Shown in pieces: positions 1 to 7,517 of a stretch of 51,986 nt of DNA. A program made the position numbers and the translations under genes. The notes under the pieces are model-generated. The model was not told where the DNA came from, ran no database searches, and worked only from the letters and a program-made list of their open reading frames with translations. Source of the DNA: Aphanocapsa sp. GSE-SYN-MK-11-07L (lineage in GTDB: Bacteria > Cyanobacteriota > Cyanobacteriia > Thermosynechococcales > Thermosynechococcaceae); contig JAHHGS010000091.1 of the NCBI GenBank assembly GCA_019359715.1, positions 1 through 51,986 on the forward strand, read 5' to 3'. Position 1 is the stretch's first letter. Each line of letters starts with the position of its first letter.

Positions 1-78
1 CAAGCGAAGAATGTTCCTCAACTGCTCAAGCATCGGTGTGCCTACCTCAATGGATACTTCTCAACCGCACCTCAGTAA
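1..78 (+). CDS. C-terminal fragment of an unidentified gene
   Basis: An open frame runs in from the window edge and ends at TAA 76-78. Its last 25 residues end in ...YLNGYFSTAPQ. Too little is visible to name it. It converges on the truncated CHASE4-like gene, and a small hairpin (89-104) lies just past its stop. It could be the tail of a mobile-element gene that broke its neighbour, or an ordinary gene end. Only the open frame and stop are seen. Confidence 0.3.
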   Translation, partial: QAKNVPQLLKHRCAYLNGYFSTAPQ

Positions 79-87
79 ATAGGGTGG

Positions 88-396
88 CTAAGCATAAATG
101 CTTAACGCAAAACTGGGATGCTCCCCTGTAATTAAGTTGTCATAAGCCCATTTTGGGTTTTTGGTGTGGACAAAATCAATCATTTCATCCCAGTAGGTAT
201 AGTCATAGGCAAATGTTTCTAGAGATTCACCTTTAAGCTGTAATATTTTCTCGGTTTTCTGAATAAAATCTTGCCTAATATTTTCTCGCACAATTTGCGA
301 TCGCTGCTCTTCTTGCTTTTGATGCAGAAATCCTGCTGCTATACCTAATGACACCAACACCGTCAGCAACAGGAACAACCGAGTCTGAATTCGCAT
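88..396 (-). pseudogene. Truncated sensor protein, N-terminal CHASE4-like piece
   Basis: The 102-residue product has an uncleaved signal or membrane anchor at residues 5-22 and then a periplasmic segment. The segment contains YDYTYWDEMIDFV, which resembles the conserved core of CHASE4 extracellular sensor domains. CHASE4 proteins normally continue for several hundred residues, with a second membrane helix and a HAMP, PAS, GGDEF or kinase output part. This frame stops about 30 residues past the WDEM motif, so both the rest of the sensor and the output module are missing. The stop lies in a small palindrome next to the end of an unrelated plus-strand gene, which points to a rearrangement joint. 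Probably non-functional; the domain call rests on motif recognition. Confidence 0.5.
89..104. repeat. Small palindrome, possible terminator stem
   Basis: Perfect 7-bp arms (TAAGCAT / ATGCTTA) are separated by AA. It lies 10 bp after the stop of the plus-strand fragment and covers the last codons and stop of the minus-strand CHASE4 fragment. No T-run follows, so a terminator role is weak. Confidence 0.3.
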
Positions 397-610
397 GGTA
401 GTCGATCATGAAGATGCATTGCAGGTTCGCTGCAACGTGAAATCTAAGGCTTCCCCTCTTACTTGAATATCACTCTGGTCGGCAATATCTCATCCGTGAA
501 TACACTAGTTTTGAGCAAAATAGAGGTTTTTTGGACTCAGAACTGCTAGATTGCGCTCAAACCCGTAATGGTTATTTTGTACCAGCCGCCACGAGTTGTT
601 GGCTTGAGGA

Positions 611-1318
611 CTAACGATAAGCGCTGATCGACTCAATTTCTAAACTAAAACGGCCAGGGGAAAATTGGGGGTTAAGCGCGCCGTCGTACTCAAACTTGCT
701 CAGCATGAGCTGAAAAGAATAAATCTGCTCAGGAGCGATCGCAGGCGCATTTGAAGCCGTTTTCGCCCGTGCAACCGGAGTCACATCACTGAACGGAATT
801 TTAATCGTGAGCCAGGTTGCCGGGGTGGTGTCAAACGAATAGGCATAGCCCACTCCGTCCCAACGGTCGTCTGTGCGGATAAAAAACTTATAGCGCTTAC
901 CATCACCCCGGACTCGCAAGGCAATCCCCGCATAGCCAGATAAATTTAGCGGGGGCTGGAAATTGCGGGTTCGCACCGAGGCAAATCCACCAGAATTGGC
1001 GATCGAAACATTGCCCGTAAACACGGCTGCGCCCGGCATTAACTGGAATTGGCTCTCACTCACGCCACCCATGACTACATCATCAAGAGCGCCCCAAACC
1101 TTGAGTAAATCCTCTGAAGGCTGAATAAAGTCAAAAATGCGGCGCTCTGAAGTCATCGTGTTTTCCTGAAGCTGATTTTGAGCGATCGGCTGGGTTGATT
1201 CCCTGGCTAGAACCTGCCGAATCCAGCCAAAATTGCCCAAAAACGGAACCGTTTCAAAAAAGACCAAGGTGCAAATAAACCGACCAATATTCCAAGGGGC
1301 AAACGATTTCTCGCTCAT
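611..1318 (-). CDS. CIA30-family protein
   Basis: The product is 235 residues. Residues about 60-235 match the CIA30/NDUFAF1 fold: FDF near the start, WGALDDVVMGGVSES, a beta-rich middle with GIALRVRGDGKRYKFFIR, and a closing FSLEIESISAYR. In mitochondria NDUFAF1 assists complex I assembly. Cyanobacterial members are mostly uncharacterised, and a link to NDH-1 is only an inference. A hydrophobic stretch at residues 11-33 may anchor it to a membrane. It starts with ATG. The gap before the RTX-like gene holds a palindromic repeat, so the two are probably not one transcript. Confidence 0.75.
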   Translation of the reverse strand: MSEKSFAPWNIGRFICTLVFFETVPFLGNFGWIRQVLARESTQPIAQNQLQENTMTSERRIFDFIQPSEDLLKVWGALDDVVMGGVSESQFQLMPGAAVFTGNVSIANSGGFASVRTRNFQPPLNLSGYAGIALRVRGDGKRYKFFIRTDDRWDGVGYAYSFDTTPATWLTIKIPFSDVTPVARAKTASNAPAIAPEQIYSFQLMLSKFEYDGALNPQFSPGRFSLEIESISAYR

Positions 1319-1385
1319 TATTAATGCTCCTGATCCCTGTTGAAGTTGGTTCTAAGGAGATTTCTTAGAGTGATTTCACTCTTCG

Positions 1386-1437
1386 AGCCGTGCCCTTCGA
1401 CTGCGCTCAGGGCACGGCTGGCTGAGCGTAGTCGAAG
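1386..1437. repeat. Nested palindromic dispersed repeat
   Basis: Two interleaved inverted repeats are seen. Arms AGCCGTGCCC (1386-1395) and GGGCACGGCT (1410-1419) pair perfectly. Arms CTTCGACTGCGCTCAG (1395-1410) and CTGAGCGTAGTCGAAG (1422-1437) pair with one mismatch. The two hairpins share bases and so exclude each other. The CTTCGACT..GCTCAG core is the kind of intergenic palindrome scattered through many cyanobacterial genomes. Confidence 0.65.
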
Positions 1438-1512
1438 CCAGCGGGTAACTTTTTGCCAGAAATCTCCTAAAACCATCCTAAATCAGTTATCAGGTTGAGG
1501 TGAGTTGTGCGC

Positions 1513-3489
1513 TTACCCATTGACCAGCGTGTTGGATGAAAAAGAACCGTCAGCAAACAGAAACCGCTCGAAACCCGTTGTGGTCATGGTAATGGTGTCT
1601 CCATTATTGGCAAATGCGAAGTTGGCAGCACCGCTGGAAGCGACAACCCCCGAAACACGCAGTTCAGAACGATTAAATGCCCTGAGGTCGAGGGTGTCAA
1701 AGCCACTGCCAGCTTTTACGGTTGCCTGTCCAAAGCCTCGGCAAAGGTCATCTCCAGCCCCTAAGTCGATCGACAAACCACCTCCGATACTGACTTTTTG
1801 GGCCAGTCCATTCAGGCTGCTGGTCGCAATCAATTTGTCATTGCCCTCACCAGTGGCGATCGTACCCTGACCGTAAATGCCATAGGCAGCAGCATCAATG
1901 CCGTCAGCGATCGCCTCTCCCGTCAAAATATCTGCCCCCGTACCTGTGTTGATCAGACCATCGTTGTAAATACCATAGGCGACCCCGCGATCGGAGGAGG
2001 TTAAGCCCTGGCTAGAACCAATGATTTTATCGTCACCGCTCCCGGTTAATAAACTGCTACCCGCTGCGTTGTCAATTCCTTTAGCTTTTGCTAAAACAGT
2101 GCCCACAGGGCCAAGCTCAAGGGTCTGCCCGGTACTCTCCCCTTTAATCGTGTCATTACCCTGACCTGTATTAAGCTGACCACTATTGGCAATACCAGTC
2201 CCAACCGCACCGCCTGTCCCGACGCCCAAAATCGAGTCATCGCCGTCGCCTGTGTTCAGTTGACCAGTGCTGCTGATACCAATCCCATCACCGAAAATAT
2301 TTCCTAAGAAATCGTCGAAGACAGGAGTAACAGTACCGATGCCCTGAATCGTGTCATTCCCGGTTCCGGTTGAAAAACTGCCACTATTCGCTATCCCAGT
2401 TGCGAAAATACCAGTACCAGTGCCCTGAATTGAGTCATTACCTGGGCCAGTACTAAGCTGACCTGTACTGGTAATGCCAACGCCATTTCCGCCAACGCCT
2501 TCGCCGCCTTCACCCAGTCCTTGGATCGAGTCATTGCCAGCCCCAGTCACGAGGCTACCACTATTCAGGATGCCCATGCCATCACCACCGCTGCCACTGA
2601 CGCGCCCGCCTGTACCCACCGTCCCACCGCCACCTTGAGCAAAGATTGAATCGTTACCTTCACCTGTCTCCAGCTTGCCCTGGTTGGTAATCCCGATTCC
2701 TGCTGCACCAGGCATGGCTTGTCCCAAAAAATCTTCAGAGTCGCCGCCGCTGCCACCGATGCCGATGCTGCTGATCGAGTCATTGCCTGCACCGGTATTA
2801 AGACTTCCTGTGTCGGTGATTGAAGTCCCAGTTCCAACTCCACCGCCGCCACCAATTTCACCAGAGCCACCGCTACCGCCAATGCCATTACTAGCGATCG
2901 CGTCGTTGCCTGAACCAGTGCCCAAAACGCCACTGTTGATTATCCCAGTTCCAGCCCCGCCAAAGCCACCAGGAAGTCCAGTTCCGCCGCTACCGCCCGT
3001 GCCTCGACTGGTGATTCGATCGTCGCCAACTCCAGTATTCAAAATGCCATGATTTAAAATCCCGATTCCATCACTCCCAGCCCCAGGATTAGGATTAAGG
3101 TTGGGATCTCCTTCAGACCCTGCACCACCAATTCCTTCGCTGGTAATCGAGTCATCACCTGTTCCGGTATCTAAATTGCTATCTTCAGTGTTCAAAATGC
3201 CAATGCCATCTCCGTCAGTCAAGCTAGTGCTATTACCGCCGATCCCTTTGGCTTCAATTGTGTCACTGCCATTTCTGGTGGCTAGGATGCCCCTATTTTC
3301 GATCCCGGTGCCGTTACTGGTGGAGCTGCTGCCGATTCCCTCAATAACATCATCTCCGCCGCGAGTATTAATTAGACCCTCTGGCAAAACTTCAATCCCG
3401 ATCGCTGGATCTGCATTTAGCTCCTGCCCGACCAAGGTATCAGCACCGAGAGAACCAATCAGATTCGGGGGAACCGTCAATCTGGGCAT
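1513..3489 (-). CDS. RTX-like Gly/Asp repeat protein
   Basis: The product is 658 residues, mostly about 14 imperfect repeats of roughly 35-45 residues. Each unit carries a phrase such as TGxGNDSIxGxGxGG followed by GTGIxNSG. The Asp after Gly-Asn resembles the calcium-binding turns of RTX/hemolysin-type beta-rolls, but the strict GGxGxDxUx nonapeptide is not kept. A less repetitive C-terminal part (about 560-658) includes IDLGAGDDLC and AGSGFDTLDL and could be a type I secretion signal region. There is no N-terminal signal peptide. Long open frames on the other strand come from the repeat composition. Likely a secreted or surface beta-solenoid; the substrate is unknown and no secretion genes are nearby. 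Confidence 0.7.
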   Translation of the reverse strand: MPRLTVPPNLIGSLGADTLVGQELNADPAIGIEVLPEGLINTRGGDDVIEGIGSSSTSNGTGIENRGILATRNGSDTIEAKGIGGNSTSLTDGDGIGILNTEDSNLDTGTGDDSITSEGIGGAGSEGDPNLNPNPGAGSDGIGILNHGILNTGVGDDRITSRGTGGSGGTGLPGGFGGAGTGIINSGVLGTGSGNDAIASNGIGGSGGSGEIGGGGGVGTGTSITDTGSLNTGAGNDSISSIGIGGSGGDSEDFLGQAMPGAAGIGITNQGKLETGEGNDSIFAQGGGGTVGTGGRVSGSGGDGMGILNSGSLVTGAGNDSIQGLGEGGEGVGGNGVGITSTGQLSTGPGNDSIQGTGTGIFATGIANSGSFSTGTGNDTIQGIGTVTPVFDDFLGNIFGDGIGISSTGQLNTGDGDDSILGVGTGGAVGTGIANSGQLNTGQGNDTIKGESTGQTLELGPVGTVLAKAKGIDNAAGSSLLTGSGDDKIIGSSQGLTSSDRGVAYGIYNDGLINTGTGADILTGEAIADGIDAAAYGIYGQGTIATGEGNDKLIATSSLNGLAQKVSIGGGLSIDLGAGDDLCRGFGQATVKAGSGFDTLDLRAFNRSELRVSGVVASSGAANFAFANNGDTITMTTTGFERFLFADGSFSSNTLVNG

Positions 3490-3589
3490 AGGGCTTTATC
3501 ACTCCTAATATTCGGCAGCATCTTTTTATGATTCGTGCCAAATCATACAGAAGTTCGCCCCACAGGCTGGTGATCGTCATAACAATTTC

Positions 3590-3632
3590 AGAAAGGTTGG
3601 AGAGTTCAGGTCGAATGCTCTCCAACCTTTCT
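3590..3632 (-). terminator. Strong hairpin after prlC
   Basis: Perfect 15-bp arms (3590-3604 and 3618-3632) with a 13-nt loop begin 6 bp beyond the prlC stop. The stem contains AAAGGTTGGAGAG. Only a short T-rich tail follows on the minus strand, so it may be a stabilising 3' hairpin as much as an intrinsic terminator. Confidence 0.6.
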
Positions 3633-3637
3633 ATGGG

Positions 3638-5740
3638 CTAGGCCGCGACTAAACCACTGTGACGCAGCAGGGGTTCAGTGCTGGGTTCTCGCCCCCGGAA
3701 GGCCTTAAACACATCCATCGGGTGTTTGCCGCCACCCAAAGAAAGGACTGTATCTCGGAAACGGCGCCCAGTTGCCGCGATCGCCACTTCATCTTCCAAG
3801 CCGACTTCTTCAAAAGCCGAGAATGCATCTGCACTTAAGACTTCAGCCCACTTGTAGCTGTAGTAACCAGCCGCGTAGCCCCCGGCAAAAATGTGTCCAA
3901 ACGCGCACAAAAAGGCATCTTCTGGTAGAGGAGGCAGAATCGTGGTGGTTTTGGCGATCCGATCGCGCACCGTTGCCGCTGTCTCTCCTTGTCCCGGCTG
4001 GTAGCGGTGGTGTAGCTCTACATCAACCAAGCTAAAGTGCAACTGGCGCAGCATCGCCGTCCCGCTCATGTAGTTGCGGGCGGCTAGCAGCTTTTGATAG
4101 TAATGCTCTGGCAATACTTCCCCAGTTTCATAGTGGCGGGCCATCCCAAACAGGGTGGCGCGATCGTAGCACCAGTTTTCCATAAACTGGCTGGGCAACT
4201 CCACCGCATCCCACTCGACATTGTTAATCCCGGCGGCACCACCGTAGTCAACCTGGGTCAGCATGTGCTGCAAGCCATGCCCGAACTCGTGAAATAGGGT
4301 TTCAACTTCGGCAAAGGTCATTAGGCTAGGCTTGCCGTCAACGGGGGGTGTTTGGTTACAAACAAGATGGGCCACGGGCAAGCGGGTAGTCGCAATCCCG
4401 TTTTCGCTGATTTTGGCCCGCCCTAAGCAATCATCCATCCAGGCTCCGCCCCGCTTCTCGGCCGGACGGCTGTAGGGATCAAGGTAAAAGTGAGCGATCG
4501 CCTGACCCGTTTCGTCAGCAACCTGAAAATAGCGGACGTCGGGGTGCCAAACCGGAGCCTGCCCGTCAGCGGCTGCAATGGTGACTCCAAACAAGCGCTG
4601 AACAAGGCTAAACAAGCCTTCTAACACCTGGGGCAACGCGAAATAAGGACGCAACTCCTCAGCATTAAAGGCAAATTTGGCTTCCCGCTGCCGCTCAGCC
4701 CAAAAGCTGACATCCCACGGTTTGAGGTCGGCCGCCTCGGCGGCCCCTTGGCTTTGGGCAAAGGCTTTCAGGGTTTCGATCTCTTGGCTAGCAGCCTGAT
4801 AGCTGACGGCTCGCAGCTCTTCTAGCAGGTGCTCGACTGCTGCTACGTTTGGGGCCATTTTGCTGGCCAAGCTCAATTCAGCGTAGCTGTCAAAGCCCAG
4901 CAGTTTGGCTTTTTGCTGCCGCAGGGTGAGAATTCGTTCAATCAGAGCGGTGTTGTCGAGTTCACCCGCCGAGGCGCGGCTAATAAAGCCTCGGTAGAGT
5001 TGTTCGCGCAGGTCACGGCTGCTGCTGTGCTGCATAAACGGGCCAAAGCTCGGCCCATCCAGGGTGATCCGCCAGGGGCCAGCTTCCGGGGTAGCTTCCT
5101 CAGAGCCAGCGGCGCGAGCCGTTTGAGCGGCTAAGCTCAGCAAACTAGGCGGCAAGCCAGCCACTTGAGTCGGTTGAGTTAAGTCTAAACTGAAGGCTTT
5201 GGTTGCATCTAAAACATGGTTAGAAAATTGAGTCGAAAGCTCGGCTAATTCTAGCTGAATTGCGTTGAACTGCTCTTTGGCCTCTCCGGTCAGGCTCACC
5301 CCTGAATGCTCAGCGCTGCGAATTGCCGCTTCCACAATCCGCCGTTGGGCCTCGGTCATGGTTGACCAATCTTCGCCGATTTGGATTGCTTTAAATGCAA
5401 CGTAAAGGGGCTGGCTTTGCCCTAACCGATTCACAAACTGCACCACCTGGGGCTGGACTGCTTCGTAGGCAGTTCGCAGTTCCGGGCTGTTTTTGACTCC
5501 CATCAGGTGCCCGATCGCTCCCCAGGTCCAAGTTAAGCGATCGCTAATTCGCTCTAAAGGCTCCACCAGACCTGCCCATGTTGGCACCGCCGAGGATTCT
5601 AGTTCAGTTAAGGCTTGCTCTAGCTCGGCTAAAAGTTGATTAACCGCTGCCCCAACCTGTTCAGGCTGGATGCGATCAAAGGGCGGCAAGCCTTTTCCAA
5701 TCAGCAATGGATTGTTCATCAAGGTGGCAGCAACACTCAT
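3638..5740 (-). CDS. prlC: M3-family oligopeptidase A
   Basis: This is a 700-residue zinc metallopeptidase of the M3 (thimet oligopeptidase/PrlC) family, the usual length for cyanobacterial members. The catalytic HEFGH is at residues 484-488, and the third zinc ligand is probably the Glu in WDAVELPSQFMENW about 25 residues later. The closing substrate-binding region has the family signature HIFAGGYAAGYYSYKWAEVLSADAF, cut here only in quotation. PrlC cleaves short peptides, including released signal and transit peptides, in the cytoplasm. The ATG at 5740 gives full N-terminal coverage. A strong hairpin follows the stop. Its promoter must lie in the few tens of bases before the DUF4351 remnant, or inside that remnant. 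Confidence 0.93.
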   Translation of the reverse strand: MSVAATLMNNPLLIGKGLPPFDRIQPEQVGAAVNQLLAELEQALTELESSAVPTWAGLVEPLERISDRLTWTWGAIGHLMGVKNSPELRTAYEAVQPQVVQFVNRLGQSQPLYVAFKAIQIGEDWSTMTEAQRRIVEAAIRSAEHSGVSLTGEAKEQFNAIQLELAELSTQFSNHVLDATKAFSLDLTQPTQVAGLPPSLLSLAAQTARAAGSEEATPEAGPWRITLDGPSFGPFMQHSSSRDLREQLYRGFISRASAGELDNTALIERILTLRQQKAKLLGFDSYAELSLASKMAPNVAAVEHLLEELRAVSYQAASQEIETLKAFAQSQGAAEAADLKPWDVSFWAERQREAKFAFNAEELRPYFALPQVLEGLFSLVQRLFGVTIAAADGQAPVWHPDVRYFQVADETGQAIAHFYLDPYSRPAEKRGGAWMDDCLGRAKISENGIATTRLPVAHLVCNQTPPVDGKPSLMTFAEVETLFHEFGHGLQHMLTQVDYGGAAGINNVEWDAVELPSQFMENWCYDRATLFGMARHYETGEVLPEHYYQKLLAARNYMSGTAMLRQLHFSLVDVELHHRYQPGQGETAATVRDRIAKTTTILPPLPEDAFLCAFGHIFAGGYAAGYYSYKWAEVLSADAFSAFEEVGLEDEVAIAATGRRFRDTVLSLGGGKHPMDVFKAFRGREPSTEPLLRHSGLVAA

Positions 5741-5776
5741 CAGTCATTCTCCAGTGCAACATCTCTATCTTAGTGA

Positions 5777-5979
5777 TTGGAGTGGGAACAACGCACTGAG
5801 CAACGCGGTAGACAAGAAGAAGGGCGATCGCTGATTCTTCGTCAACTCACCCGTCGATTTGGAGCGTTGCCAGTGGAGTTGAGGACTCAAATCGAGGCTC
5901 TATCTCTACCGCAATTGGAAGCGTTAGGAGATGCGCTGCTTGATTTTTCTGAGCTAACCGATTTGGTGAATTGGCTTAG
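5777..5979 (+). pseudogene. DUF4351-domain remnant cut by an IS3 element
   Basis: The open frame encodes a recognisable DUF4351 tail: SLILRQLTRRFGALP, then LSLPQLEALGDALLDF and LTDLVNWLSD. DUF4351 usually ends a longer Rpn/PD-(D/E)XK transposase-nuclease-like protein. Only the tail is present. A TGA at 5774-5776 lies in frame just before the only possible start (TTG 5777). At 5980 the frame runs into the left end of the IS3 element. The upstream nuclease part is absent, so this is a decayed fragment. Confidence 0.7.
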
Positions 5980-6039
5980 TGACCTTGCCCCGAAAAAGTG
6001 GACAATTCCCAAGAGTCGTCAACTCAGGAGCATGTTCAC

Positions 6040-6438
6040 ATGACACAAAAACCGCGCAGGCTATTTACAGACGAGCAGAAGGCTGAGGCCGTCCGCATCG
6101 TCAATCAATCTGGTAAACCCGTGAGCCAGATTGCCAAAGAAATGGGATTAAGCGAAAGCGCTCTGCGCAGATGGGTTCAGCAAGCTCAAATTGACCAGCA
6201 GCCGAACTCTCAAGGGCAACTGACCTCTACTGAACGGAAAGAACTAATTACCTTACGCCGTGACCTGAAACGAGTTCAGATGGAGCGAGATTTCCTAACG
6301 GCAGTGGCTTTAAGCGGGGGAACCCCGCCAACGCCCTGCCTCAAAAAGGCCGCGACCTTCTTGAGGCAGAGCGTTGGGCGGCTTTGCCGACTTGAAGCTA
6401 CTGCCGTTGCTCAGGAAAGCTCCGACCCTTTGAGCTAA
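6040..6438 (+). CDS. IS3 OrfA with two in-frame insertions
   Basis: The product is 132 residues, against about 100 for usual IS3 OrfA proteins. The N-terminal helix-turn-helix is clear (RLFTDEQKAEAVRIV, then MGLSESALRRW), followed by the leucine-zipper-like LRRDLKRVQMERDFL. In the family DFL is followed directly by KKAA.FF. Here 15 extra codons precede KKAATF and another 15 follow it. The ATG at 6040 has a CAGGAG ribosome site 9 bp upstream; an earlier in-frame start at 5998 lies inside the terminal repeat and is unlikely. The normal -1 shift into orfB at AAAAAG (6343-6348) would now hit TGA at 6393-6395, so OrfAB should not form by that route. Confidence 0.75.
   Translation: MTQKPRRLFTDEQKAEAVRIVNQSGKPVSQIAKEMGLSESALRRWVQQAQIDQQPNSQGQLTSTERKELITLRRDLKRVQMERDFLTAVALSGGTPPTPCLKKAATFLRQSVGRLCRLEATAVAQESSDPLS
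6297..6408. repeat. 112-nt imperfect palindrome inside orfA
   Basis: Arm A (6297-6342) and arm B (6363-6408) are both 46 nt and pair at 36 of 46 positions. The outer ends AACGGCAGT and inner ends TGCCTC are best conserved. The 20-nt centre (6343-6362) is the ancestral orfA segment for KKAATF, itself almost palindromic (AAAAAGG...CCTTCTT). The result is one hairpin of about 53-nt arms with a tiny loop. Each added block is 45 nt, preserving the orfA frame. Confidence 0.75.
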
Positions 6439-7452
6439 TTGATGCAGAGAAGGAAAACTTTCCGATTGCCTTGATGTGTAAAGTGCTCAAGCTAGCCAGG
6501 AGTGGCTACTATGCCTGGCTCAATCGCAAACTATCCCCTCGAACTCAGGAGAATGAAATCTTGTCCGAGCAGATTCAACAGATTCATCAAGGGAGCCGTC
6601 AAACCTATGGCTCACCTCGGATTCATGCCGCTTTGGTCGCCAAAGGGTTTCACGTCGGTCGCCAACGGGTGGTTCGGCTGATGGCAAAGCTGGGTATTGG
6701 TGCTCGCCTCAAGCGTAAATACAAGACCACGACTGATTCTGAACATGACTTGCCCATTAGACCTGTTGCTTTATAACGCAAAAAATCGCCGAAACCCTTA
6801 TCGTCACTAGCTTGCAGCCATTGATCATGAAAATCGCCTGGAATGATTGCTCTGCTTGGTTTTCATGGCTTTTTGTGGCTTATTAAGCAACAGGTCTATT
6901 GCAAAGAATGTGCTTGATCGGAATTTCACAACCACAGAACCTGACCGTGCTTGGGTTGCTGATATGACCTATATTTGGACAACAGAAGGATGGCTTTACT
7001 TAGCGGTCATTATCGACTTGTTCTCACGACGGGTGGTGGGTTGGTCAATGGCTGAACATATGCGCACAGAACTGGTCTTGTCGGCGCTAGATGCCGCCTT
7101 GGGGCAGCGCGTACCCTCACTGACTGGATTGGTCTTTCATTCTGACCGAGGCAGCCAATATGCCAGTGGCGACTACCAGACTGCTCTGCACAAAGCTGAG
7201 ATAACCTGTAGTATGAGCCGTCGGGCTAATTGCTGGGATAATGCGGTGGCTGAAAGCTTTTTTGGTACCCTCAAAATCGAGTTGATTTATCCCAGGATCT
7301 TCTCTACAAGAGCGATCGCCCGGACGATCATTGCAGAATGGATTGAGGTGTTCTACAACCGACAGAGGATGCATTCGACTATTGGATATCTTTCCCCTGT
7401 TCAGTTTGAAGCAAATTACTGGAGTACCCTAAATTCCCCGATCGCCGCTTAA
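6396..7452 (+). pseudogene. IS3 OrfB transposase, split by a MITE
   Basis: The orfB frame (-1 relative to orfA) is open from 6396 and shows the typical start FELIDAEKENFP and SGYYAW. It reads to LPI at 6758, is broken by the MITE, and resumes at 6901 as AKNVLDRNFTTTEP in another frame. The rve integrase core is intact in the second part: Asp codon 6961 (ADMTY), Asp 7144 (HSDRGSQY) and Glu 7252 (AESFFGTLK), a DD(35)E spacing. The 142-bp insertion shifts the frame and brings a stop at 6774-6776. Restoring LPI-AK removes the lesion exactly, so the gene was intact when the MITE arrived. Confidence 0.85.
6759..6897. mobile_element. 139-bp MITE inside IS3 orfB
   Basis: Terminal inverted repeats of 18 bp (AGACCTGTTGCTTTATAA at 6759-6776; the reverse complement of 6880-6897 differs at one position) bound 139 bp with no coding capacity. 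It is flanked by direct repeats ATT at 6756-6758 and 6898-6900. Removing the element and one ATT restores an uninterrupted transposase frame (LPI-AK). It must have been moved in trans by a transposase that recognises AGACCTGTTGC ends; none is in this window. Confidence 0.88.
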
Positions 7453-7483
7453 GTTACCTGTCCACTTTTTCGGGGCAAGGTCA

Positions 7484-7517
7484 CTTGGGAATTGTCCACT
7501 TTTTCGGGGCAAGGTCA
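7484..7517 (-). repeat. Stray inverted copy of the IS3 left end
   Basis: These 34 bp are the exact reverse complement of the first 34 bp of the IS3 element (5980-6013), beyond the 25-bp inverted repeat. They directly follow the element's own right end. This is what remains if a second, inverted copy lost everything but its left tip, or the product of an aberrant one-ended event. Confidence 0.85.

Larger units (their letters stand above)
5980..7483 (+). mobile_element. IS3-family insertion sequence, degenerate
   Basis: The ends are a perfect 25-bp inverted repeat: 5980-6004 begins TGACCTTGCCCCG and 7459-7483 is its exact reverse complement. Inside are an orfA and an orfB with a DD(35)E catalytic core. 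The element is 1504 bp. Subtracting the MITE plus its target duplication (142 bp) and two 45-nt insertions gives 1272 bp, the normal IS3 range. Flanks CTTAG (5975-5979) and CTTGG (7484-7488) match at 4 of 5 positions, but the right flank is part of a stray IS end, so no clean target duplication can be claimed. With orfB broken, it cannot move by itself. Confidence 0.9.

Noticed and set aside
1513-3489. Regular repeats that might suggest a CRISPR array
   Set aside because: Repeats are coding, imperfect, of varying length and without unique spacers.
1505-3508. Long open frames on the plus strand opposite the RTX-like gene
   Set aside because: They mirror the Gly/Asp repeats, give Pro/Ser/Leu-rich low-complexity translations and have no recognisable family.
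3440-3625. 61-codon minus-strand frame before the RTX-like gene
   Set aside because: It overlaps the RTX-like start and the prlC hairpin and shows no conserved features.
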